A stretch of 5,272 bases of DNA from an uncultured Porphyromonadaceae bacterium (GTDB lineage Bacteria > Bacteroidota > Bacteroidia > Bacteroidales > Muribaculaceae). Position numbers and translations under genes: made by a program. Shown here one piece after another: positions 1 to 5,210 of the stretch. The notes under the pieces are model-generated. The model was given only the letters and a program-made list of their open reading frames with translations. It had not been told where the DNA came from and made no database searches. Every line of letters begins with the position of its first letter. The first letter of the stretch is position 1. The DNA lies in contig CAMWLX010000267.1 in NCBI GenBank assembly GCA_947175225.1, positions 1 to 5,272 on the forward strand, in the 5' to 3' direction.

Positions 1-2254
1 TCTGACGCTGCTTGCGGATTGCACGGAGTCCTGTAATGATTTCTTTGAGTGTCTCAAATTTAGCAAGAAGCTCTTCATCCACTTCTCCGGAAGCCGGAAG
101 AGTGGTGTTCATGATGCTGTCGCCATCTTTGCGCTCTGCAAGGTGCTGCCAAAGTTCTTCAGTAATGAAGGGCATAAACGGATGGAGAAGTTGGAGAAGC
201 ATTTCAAAGAATTTCATTGTTTCAGCGTATGTCTTTCCATCAATCGGAGATCCGTAAGCCGGCTTGATCACTTCCAGATACCAGCTTGAGAATTCATCCC
301 AGAAGAGCTTATATACTGCCATCAGAGCTTCGGAGATACGGAACTTGCCCATCAAGTCCTCTACTTCAACCATAGTCTTATAAAGCTGAGAACGGAACCA
401 ATCTACGGCGATCTTTGAGCTTTCAGGCTGAGGAATAGCATCATCTACACTCCAACCCTGAATAAGACGGAAAGCATTCCAAATCTTGTTGGCGAAGTTG
501 CGACCTTGCTCTACAAGAGCATCATCATACATGATGTCATTTCCTGCAGGAGCAGAAAGCATCAGACCCATTCGCACACCGTCAGCACCAAACTTATCTA
601 TAAGTTCAAGAGGATCAGGTGAGTTGCCGAGCGATTTACTCATCTTGCGTCCGATCTTGTCGCGAACGATACCGGTGAAGTAGACATTACTGAAAGGTTT
701 GTCGCCTACATATTCGTAGCCTGCCATAATCATACGTGCTACCCAGAAGAAGATGATGTCCGGACCTGTAACAAGTGTGGCAGTTGGATAGTAGTATTTC
801 AACTCTTCGTTATTCGGGTCAAGAATGCCATTGAAGAGAGTGATAGGCCAAAGCCAAGAGCTAAACCATGTGTCGAGTGCACCTTCATCCTGAACGAGGT
901 CTTCCTCCTTAAGATCAAGACCACTTTCCTTGCGTGCTTTTTCAAGAGCCTGCTCTTTGGTCTCCCCTACTGCAATGCGGGTCTCGCCGTCAACATCATA
1001 GTAGTAAGCCGGAATGCGGTGTCCCCACCAGAGCTGACGGCTGATACACCAGTCTTGAATGTTCTCAAGCCAGAGACGATAAGTAGTCTTATACTTTTCA
1101 GGCACAAACTTGATATAGTCTTCCATCACAGGAGCAAGAGAAATCTCAGCAAAGTGACGCATGTTGATAAACCACTGGAGAGAAAGACGCGGTTCGATAG
1201 CGACTTTCGTACGCTCTGAATAGCCTACATTGTTTGTGTAGTCTTCCACTTTCTCCATCAGTCCGGCTTCCTCGAGATCTTTTGCAATTTGCTTGCGTAC
1301 CTCGAAACGGTCCATACCGGCATACTTGCCGCCATGCTCGTTGAGTGTAGCATCTTCGTTAAAGATATCTATAGTCTCGAGATTGTGGGTCTTGCCGAGC
1401 ATGTAGTCGTTTTTGTCATGTGCAGGTGTCACTTTAAGGCAACCAGTACCGAAATCGATTTCCACATAACGGTCTTCAATCACAGGAATCTCACGACCTA
1501 CGAGCGGAACAATCACTTTCTTTCCCTTTAGCCATTCATTCTTAGGATCCTTAGGATTGATACACATAGCGGTATCACCCATGATAGTCTCGGGACGAGT
1601 AGTTGCCACTACAGCGTAGCGTCCTTCGGGATCATCTGCTACATAATAGCGTAGATAATAGAGTTTTGAATGTTCCTGAACGAAGTTCACTTCGTCATCA
1701 GAGATAGCTGTCTTATTCTTAGGGTCCCAGTTTACCATACGGAGACCACGATAAATAAGCCCTTTGTCGTAGAGATCACAGAAAACCTTTGTCACACTCT
1801 TTGAGCGGAGTTCATCCATAGTGAAGGCTGTGCGGTCCCAGTCGCAGGATGCACCGAGTTTGCGGAGTTGCTGAAGGATTATGCCTCCGTGGGTGTGAGT
1901 CCAGTCCCAAGCATGTTCAAGGAATTGCTCACGAGTAAGGTCGGTCTTCTTAATTCCTTGCTCAGCGAGTTTTTGGATCACTTTAGTTTCCGTAGCAATG
2001 GCGGCATGGTCGGTACCAGGCACCCAAAGGGCATTCTTGCCCATCATACGGGCACGTCGGATTAGGATATCTTGGATGGTATTGTTGAGCATGTGGCCCA
2101 TGTGGAGGACACCGGTCACATTTGGTGGTGGGATGACGATGCAATAAGGTTCACGTTCGTCGGGAACTGAATGGAACATTTTATGACGTTCCCAATACTC
2201 ATACCATTTGTCTTCAACCTCATGTGGGTTGTATTTAGTGGCTAATTCACTCAT
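1..2254 (-). CDS. valS: Valyl-tRNA synthetase (valS), C-terminus cut off by window edge
   Basis: Cytosolic class I aminoacyl-tRNA synthetase that attaches valine to tRNA-Val and hydrolyses mischarged Thr-tRNA-Val. Translating the minus strand from the ATG at 2254-2252 gives 751 uninterrupted residues to the left edge. Visible signatures are PPPNVTGVLHMGH at 42-54 (HIGH motif as HMGH, 51-54), GTDHAAIATE at 80-89, the CP1 editing domain with ATTRPETIMGDTA at about 217-229, DWCISRQLWWGHRIP at about 401-415, and GRKMSKSLGN at 535-544 (KMSKS, 537-541). The anticodon-binding helical domain follows, with HPFMPFITEELW at 691-702. Bacterial ValRS is usually about 870-950 residues, so roughly the last 120 or more are missing here, including the C-terminal coiled-coil arm. 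No frameshift or lost catalytic motif is seen. The ATG start fits the length of the N-terminus and follows an A-rich leader of about 20 nt from a clear promoter. The gene is downstream of gluQ on the same strand but has its own promoter. Identification is essentially certain. Confidence 0.98.
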   Translation of the reverse strand, partial: MSELATKYNPHEVEDKWYEYWERHKMFHSVPDEREPYCIVIPPPNVTGVLHMGHMLNNTIQDILIRRARMMGKNALWVPGTDHAAIATETKVIQKLAEQGIKKTDLTREQFLEHAWDWTHTHGGIILQQLRKLGASCDWDRTAFTMDELRSKSVTKVFCDLYDKGLIYRGLRMVNWDPKNKTAISDDEVNFVQEHSKLYYLRYYVADDPEGRYAVVATTRPETIMGDTAMCINPKDPKNEWLKGKKVIVPLVGREIPVIEDRYVEIDFGTGCLKVTPAHDKNDYMLGKTHNLETIDIFNEDATLNEHGGKYAGMDRFEVRKQIAKDLEEAGLMEKVEDYTNNVGYSERTKVAIEPRLSLQWFINMRHFAEISLAPVMEDYIKFVPEKYKTTYRLWLENIQDWCISRQLWWGHRIPAYYYDVDGETRIAVGETKEQALEKARKESGLDLKEEDLVQDEGALDTWFSSWLWPITLFNGILDPNNEELKYYYPTATLVTGPDIIFFWVARMIMAGYEYVGDKPFSNVYFTGIVRDKIGRKMSKSLGNSPDPLELIDKFGADGVRMGLMLSAPAGNDIMYDDALVEQGRNFANKIWNAFRLIQGWSVDDAIPQPESSKIAVDWFRSQLYKTMVEVEDLMGKFRISEALMAVYKLFWDEFSSWYLEVIKPAYGSPIDGKTYAETMKFFEMLLQLLHPFMPFITEELWQHLAERKDGDSIMNTTLPASGEVDEELLAKFETLKEIITGLRAIRKQRQ

Positions 2255-2279
2255 ATCTTAATTGATTTTGCTTTTAAGA

Positions 2280-2293
2280 TGCAAAATTACAAA
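2280..2293 (-). promoter_or_regulatory. Promoter of valS (Bacteroidetes-type -7 box)
   Basis: Read on the minus strand the site is TTTGTAATTTTGCA. It contains TAATTTTG (2289-2282), a perfect match to the Bacteroidetes sigma-ABfr -7 consensus TAnnTTTG. Transcription would begin near 2275, leaving an A/T-rich leader of about 20 nt before the valS ATG, with no Shine-Dalgarno sequence, as is usual in this phylum. No TTTG is found at the expected -33 position, about 20 bp upstream; that position falls within the heptamer array. The same 14-mer occurs in the gldE promoter. Confidence 0.75.
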
Positions 2294-2297
2294 AAAT

Positions 2298-2329
2298 AAT
2301 TTAGAATTTAGAATTTAGAATTTAGAATT
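2298..2329. repeat. AATTTAG heptamer tandem repeat, 4.6 copies
   Basis: There are four perfect 7-bp units AATTTAG starting at 2298, 2305, 2312 and 2319, then a partial AATT. The array begins 8 bp upstream of the valS -7 box and covers the place where the -33 element should be. A change in copy number would replace or shift sequence upstream of the promoter core. The unit resembles the AATTGAG/AATTGGG heptamers at the right edge of the window (consensus AATTKRG). Confidence 0.9.
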
Positions 2330-2390
2330 ATCTTATAATTTTGAGGCTCCGTCTCGAATGTGATGGAGACTTAGTTGTTTTTGACTGCGC

Positions 2391-2610
2391 TGACTACTTT
2401 ACTTGACTGTGCGGGACGCGCACGGAGTGCGCTAACTACTTTACTTGACTGCGTGGGACGCGCACGGAGTGCGCTAACTACTTTACTTGACTGTATGGGA
2501 CGCGCACGGAGTGCGCTAACTACTTTACTTGACTGCGCGGGACGCGCACGGAGTGCGCTAACTACTTTACTTGACTGCGTGGGACGCGCACGGAGTGCGC
2601 TCACTACTCT
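2391..2610. repeat. 42-bp minisatellite, five full copies plus a degenerate partial copy
   Basis: Full units start at 2391, 2433, 2475, 2517 and 2559, followed by a decayed partial at 2601-2610. Units are nearly identical. Differences are confined to three adjacent bases at unit positions 20-22 (TGC, CGT, TAT, CGC, CGT in order) plus one G/A at position 2 of the first unit. Each unit carries a perfect hairpin GCGCAC-GGA-GTGCGC (6-bp stem, 3-nt loop). As 42 is a multiple of three, reading frames stay open through the array on both strands. The array overlaps the last codons and the stop codon of gluQ. There is no recombinase, cas gene or unique spacer nearby. Its function is unknown; slippage-expanded minisatellite DNA is the simplest view. 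Confidence 0.95.
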
Positions 2611-3499
2611 GGGTTTTTGCCAATAATTCATTGAGGGAAATTGGAGTTGCGGCAGGAATTAGGGCGGCTCGGTGGGCTGACATGCCGAGGATTTCTTCGG
2701 GGGTGTGATGGGCGCGGAGGTATTCCATGGAGAGGGATTTATCGCGTTTGGAGAGGCGTATGCCGGATTCGTTGCAGACGAGGGGGACGTGGGCGAATTC
2801 GGGGGGTTCATAACCTAATAGACGATAGAGGTAGATTTGTTGGGCTGCTGAGAGGAGGAGATCGTCGCCTCGCATCACTTCTGTCACTCCCATCATGGCA
2901 TCATCTACCACTACTGCCAATTGATAAGACCATGCTCCATCGCCTCGACGCACTATGAAGTCTCCACAATGACGGGCAAGGTTGACAGTTTGCATTCCTT
3001 TGATGCGGTCGGTAAATGTGATTTCTTCGTCAGGCACCATAAGACGAATAGCGGCACCCGGCTTATCAATATAAGGGGAAGGCATTTTTTCCGGACGACA
3101 TTTGCCTTTATAGACCACTCTCCCATCTGATTCATGCGGGGCTTGAGTGGCGAGTATGTCGGCACGGGTGCAAGTGCAGGGATAACAGAGTCCGGTCTCC
3201 TTGAGTTTCTCTAAGGCTTTTTCATAGAATTGATGGCGTTGGCTTTGAACGTAGGGACCATTCGGTCCTTTGCCGTCGAGTCCACCTTCATCCCATTCCA
3301 GGCCAAGCCAATGAAGGTCGTCTTCTATCATTCGTGCGTGCTCGATTTTTGAGCGTTGAGGATCGAGATCTTCTATACGAAGAATCCATTTTCCTCCTCT
3401 CGACTTGACTGAAAGCCAAGATAGAAGGGCGGTGTATATGTTGCCGAGATGCATACGGCCTGATGGGGAGGGGGCAAAGCGGCCGACGATTTTTTCCAA
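2567..3499 (-). CDS. gluQ: Glutamyl-Q tRNA(Asp) synthetase (GluQRS, YadB family)
   Basis: Paralogue of the GluRS catalytic core. In the known family it activates glutamate without tRNA and transfers it to the queuosine base at position 34 of tRNA-Asp. The 310-residue product lacks the anticodon-binding half of GltX (about 470-500 residues) and matches the GluQRS length of about 300. Visible motifs are GRFAPSPSGRMHLGN at 6-20 (HIGH as HLGN), RIEDLDPQR at 41-49, and zinc-site residues C108, C110, Y130 and C134 in the C-x-C ... Y-x3-C pattern of YadB. RGDD is at 210-213 and RLSKRDKS (KMSKS equivalent) at 248-255. The start is TTG at 3499-3497. The next in-frame Met is residue 16, inside the HLGN region, and a stop lies seven codons upstream, so TTG is the best choice. 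The C-terminus is odd: roughly residues 298-310 and the TAA are encoded by the 42-bp repeat, so the tail has probably been replaced or extended. The catalytic parts are intact. Confidence 0.93.
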   Translation of the reverse strand: MEKIVGRFAPSPSGRMHLGNIYTALLSWLSVKSRGGKWILRIEDLDPQRSKIEHARMIEDDLHWLGLEWDEGGLDGKGPNGPYVQSQRHQFYEKALEKLKETGLCYPCTCTRADILATQAPHESDGRVVYKGKCRPEKMPSPYIDKPGAAIRLMVPDEEITFTDRIKGMQTVNLARHCGDFIVRRGDGAWSYQLAVVVDDAMMGVTEVMRGDDLLLSAAQQIYLYRLLGYEPPEFAHVPLVCNESGIRLSKRDKSLSMEYLRAHHTPEEILGMSAHRAALIPAATPISLNELLAKTQSSERTPCASHAVK

Positions 3500-3547
3500 A
3501 AGATTTAAGATTAATTATTAAATATCAAGTATTTCTATTGGTTGAGT

Positions 3548-3597
3548 CATGATTAATCATGGTTTAGCATGGTAAATCATGGGTAGACATGATTAAT
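3548..3597. repeat. CATG decamer array, five units at exact 10-bp spacing
   Basis: CATG begins at 3548, 3558, 3568, 3578 and 3588. The five decamers are CATGATTAAT, CATGGTTTAG, CATGGTAAAT, CATGGGTAGA and CATGATTAAT; the first and last are identical. The first unit plus the next CATG forms a perfect 14-bp palindrome, CATGATTAATCATG (3548-3561). The array lies 49-98 bp upstream of the gluQ TTG. One-helical-turn spacing would place each CATG on the same DNA face, which suits a multi-site protein binding region, but a decayed tandem repeat is equally possible. Confidence 0.8.
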
Positions 3598-3644
3598 TCC
3601 ACCGATGAATTAACGACCTTGGAGTATTAAAAATTGTAAAAATT

Positions 3645-3671
3645 ACACCCATTTTAAACCTTTTGGGGTGT
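3645..3671. other. Hairpin ACACCC/GGGTGT, possible minus-strand terminator
   Basis: ACACCC (3645-3650) pairs with GGGTGT (3666-3671) across a 15-nt loop. On the minus strand the stem is followed by AATTTTTACAATTTTT, a T-rich tail that makes a weak rho-independent terminator plausible for leftward transcription. No gene on the minus strand ends here. It could instead be part of an RNA ending at the 3749-3785 terminator. Confidence 0.35.
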
Positions 3672-3748
3672 GGCTTGTTCTAATAGTGTAAGTAAGAAAT
3701 TAGTTTCATGATGTTAGGTTAGTAAAATGTATTATGGAAAGCACTGAG

Positions 3749-3785
3749 CGGCATTCATTTGTGAAAATGGATGCCGTTTTATTAT
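3749..3785 (+). terminator. Strong rho-independent terminator with no recognised gene upstream
   Basis: A 12-bp stem, CGGCATTCATTT (3749-3760) against AAATGGATGCCG (3765-3776), has one G-T wobble and a 4-nt loop, and is followed by TTTTATTAT. On the minus strand no T-tract follows the stem, so it acts rightward. It lies before the gldE promoter, so it would stop transcripts coming from about 3550-3748. Nothing recognisable is encoded there, which hints at a small RNA or the remnant of a lost gene. It would also insulate gldE from upstream transcription. Confidence 0.8.
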
Positions 3786-3802
3786 AAAATTATTGGTGGA
3801 TA

Positions 3803-3834
3803 TTTGGTGGATAGAGGGAAAATTTGTAATTTTG
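3803..3834 (+). promoter_or_regulatory. Promoter of the gldE-like gene (-33 TTTG, -7 TAATTTTG)
   Basis: TTTG at 3803-3806 and TAATTTTG at 3827-3834 are separated by 20 bp, matching the Bacteroidetes sigma-ABfr pattern TTTG-N(19-21)-TAnnTTTG. The start of transcription would be near 3841, giving a leader of about 20 nt that is A-rich and has no Shine-Dalgarno sequence. A direct repeat TTGGTGGATA at 3793-3802 and 3804-3813 overlaps the -33 element and could be an operator, though this is speculative. Confidence 0.8.
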
Positions 3835-3860
3835 CAGTGATAACCAACTAATATAGAAAA

Positions 3861-5210
3861 TTGGATACAGACCCTTTACCTGCACATAGTCCATTGCTGG
3901 CTTTGAGCCAGCTTGCGCAAAGCGCCATATCATTCTCTGCTCCCTCCGATTGGACTTCATGGGGCATCATCGTGCTTATTGCACTAATTTGTCTATGCCT
4001 TTCGGCTTTTGTCTCAGGAAGTGAGATTTCTTACTTCGGTCTCTCACAGGGAGAAATCGAAGAGCTTGAGGAAGATGCTTCCCCTAATGCCCAGAAAGCA
4101 CTCCGACTCATTAAGAATCCTGAGAAACTTTTAGCTACCATCTTGATTGCCAACAACCTTGTGAATATCACAATGGTAGTGCTTCTCACATTTGCTATCA
4201 ACCAAGCTGTGCAATTTCATTCTACCATTGTAGGATTTTTACTCCAAACCGTCTTGCTGACCTTCTTATTGCTACTCTTTGGTGAAATTTTTCCGAAGTT
4301 GGTAGCACGTGGAAGGAGCATGAAATGGGTGGTGATGGCAGCTCCAGGAATCAGCATCTTTTCAAAAATATTCACTCCGCTATCCTCGATTTTAGTGAAA
4401 TCGTCGGCAATCATCAATAAGGTGGTGGCCAAGAAACAGGAGAATCTTACTACTGACGAGCTTGAAAAAGCTCTTGAAATCTCAGATCTCCAGGAAGGAA
4501 AGGATAAGGAGATGCTTGAAGGAATCCTTACTTTTGGCGAAAAAGGAGCAAGTGAGATCATGATTTCTCGCGTCGATGTGACGGATATTGAATATCATGC
4601 CGATTTTAAGGAAGTCTTTGATGTAATTGTCAAATCAGGATATAGCCGCATTCCGGTATATGACCGCACACAAGACACTATTAAGGGGATTCTCTATTCA
4701 AAAGATCTTCTCCCTTATATCGGGCTCCAAGATGAAAAATTCAGATGGCAAGCTTTGATAAGGGATGCATACTTCGTTCCGGAATCCCGATCACTTGATG
4801 ATCTACTTGAAGATTTTCGAACAAAGAAGATACATATGGCGATTGTCATTGATGAGTATGGCGACACCCAAGGAATTGTCACTCTTGAAGATGTGATTGA
4901 GGAGATAGTCGGTGAGATTGATGATGAGTATGACGAGAGCCAGAATCTTTACAGAAAGATCGGACAAGACACTTACGTATTTGATGCAAAAATACCTATC
5001 AGCGACTTCTGCCGCGTGACAGACACTGAGGAAGAAGAATTAGGCGACATAGGAGATGCCGAAACTCTTGCAGGATTGATGCTCGAGATAAAGGGCGATT
5101 TTCCAGAGAATAAAGAATCGCTACAGAGGGGACCATTCAGATTCCTCATTATGCAAATGGAGAAGCATAGGATTACTAAGATTAGAGTGTCAAAAATAAT
5201 TGAGAATTGA
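3861..5210 (+). CDS. gldE: GldE-type CNNM/CBS/CorC-HlyC membrane protein
   Basis: Inner-membrane protein of the hemolysin C/CorC (CNNM) family, 449 residues. The order of parts is: N-terminal segment; CNNM/DUF21 membrane domain at about 33-190, with hydrophobic helices near 34-53, 92-113, 121-140 and 155-172 and the motifs GSEISYFGLS (53-62), IANNLVNI (96-103) and GEIFPK (141-146); two CBS domains at about 233-290 (SRIPVYD, 262-268) and 300-355 (VIDEYGDTQGIVTLEDV, 329-345); and a CorC/HlyC C-terminal domain at about 365-445. Length and layout fit GldE of Bacteroidota, linked in flavobacteria to gliding and to GldD but also kept in non-gliding members. Related CNNM proteins take part in Mg2+ or Co2+ handling, so the role here is open. 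The start is TTG at 3861: a stop lies four codons upstream, the next in-frame Met is deep in a helix, and MDTDP resembles starts of relatives. Its last codons (IEN) and TGA lie in a heptamer repeat. The usual mutY-ssb neighbours are absent upstream; gldD could lie past the edge. Confidence 0.87.
   Translation: MDTDPLPAHSPLLALSQLAQSAISFSAPSDWTSWGIIVLIALICLCLSAFVSGSEISYFGLSQGEIEELEEDASPNAQKALRLIKNPEKLLATILIANNLVNITMVVLLTFAINQAVQFHSTIVGFLLQTVLLTFLLLLFGEIFPKLVARGRSMKWVVMAAPGISIFSKIFTPLSSILVKSSAIINKVVAKKQENLTTDELEKALEISDLQEGKDKEMLEGILTFGEKGASEIMISRVDVTDIEYHADFKEVFDVIVKSGYSRIPVYDRTQDTIKGILYSKDLLPYIGLQDEKFRWQALIRDAYFVPESRSLDDLLEDFRTKKIHMAIVIDEYGDTQGIVTLEDVIEEIVGEIDDEYDESQNLYRKIGQDTYVFDAKIPISDFCRVTDTEEEELGDIGDAETLAGLMLEIKGDFPENKESLQRGPFRFLIMQMEKHRITKIRVSKIIEN

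Larger units (their letters stand above)
2255..2566. other. Intergenic region between gluQ and valS, repeat-filled
   Basis: This 312-bp gap holds no gene I can support. Reading toward valS on the minus strand it contains four and a half units of the 42-bp minisatellite (2391-2566), a 60-bp stretch without recognised signals (2331-2390), the AATTTAG heptamer array (2298-2329) and the valS promoter with its leader (2255-2293). A weak inverted repeat GTCTC/GAGAC lies at 2351-2355 and 2366-2370. It has a 10-nt loop and no T-tract in either direction, so I do not call it a terminator. Transcripts from gluQ would therefore have to end on the array hairpins or read into valS. Confidence 0.7.
3500..3860. 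other. Divergent intergenic region between gluQ and the gldE-like gene
   Basis: No coding gene is supported in these 361 bp; only very short ORFs exist, for example an ATG at about 3728 that stops within seven codons. From left to right it holds an A/T-rich leader for gluQ (3500-3547) without an exact TAnnTTTG box, a CATG decamer array (3548-3597), an A/T-rich stretch with a hairpin (3645-3671), a plus-strand terminator (3749-3785), and the promoter and leader of the gldE-like gene (3803-3860). Confidence 0.75.

Noticed and set aside
12..2065. Small plus-strand ORFs across 12-2065
   Set aside because: All lie antisense to valS, whose 751-residue reading frame with HIGH, editing and KMSKS motifs is clearly the real gene.
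2351..2370. Terminator between gluQ and valS
   Set aside because: Only a 5-bp stem with a 10-nt loop and no T-tract follows on either strand.
2391..2610. CRISPR array
   Set aside because: The units are contiguous 42-mers with no unique spacers, and no cas genes are near.
2375..2626. Plus-strand 83-residue and minus-strand 86-residue repeat proteins as genes
   Set aside because: They exist because the 42-bp period preserves frame; neither shows a promoter or recognisable domain, and the minus one starts inside gluQ.
2641..2958. Plus-strand 105-residue Arg/Gly-rich ORF
   Set aside because: Antisense shadow of gluQ; composition reflects the opposite strand of conserved codons.
2567..3499. gltX, glutamyl-tRNA synthetase
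   Set aside because: At 310 residues it lacks the C-terminal anticodon-binding half and has the C-x-C, Y-x3-C zinc pattern of GluQRS.
3598..3748. tRNA, 6S, SRP or tmRNA gene
   Set aside because: No cloverleaf, SRP GGAA-loop motif or other known conserved core was found by eye; left as an uncharacterised possible sRNA.
4217..4561. Minus-strand 114-residue ORF
   Set aside because: Antisense to the conserved membrane and linker region of the gldE-like gene, with no independent support.
3861..5210. Secreted hemolysin toxin
   Set aside because: The 'hemolysin' label of this family is historical; CNNM, CBS and CorC/HlyC domains point to an inner-membrane protein.
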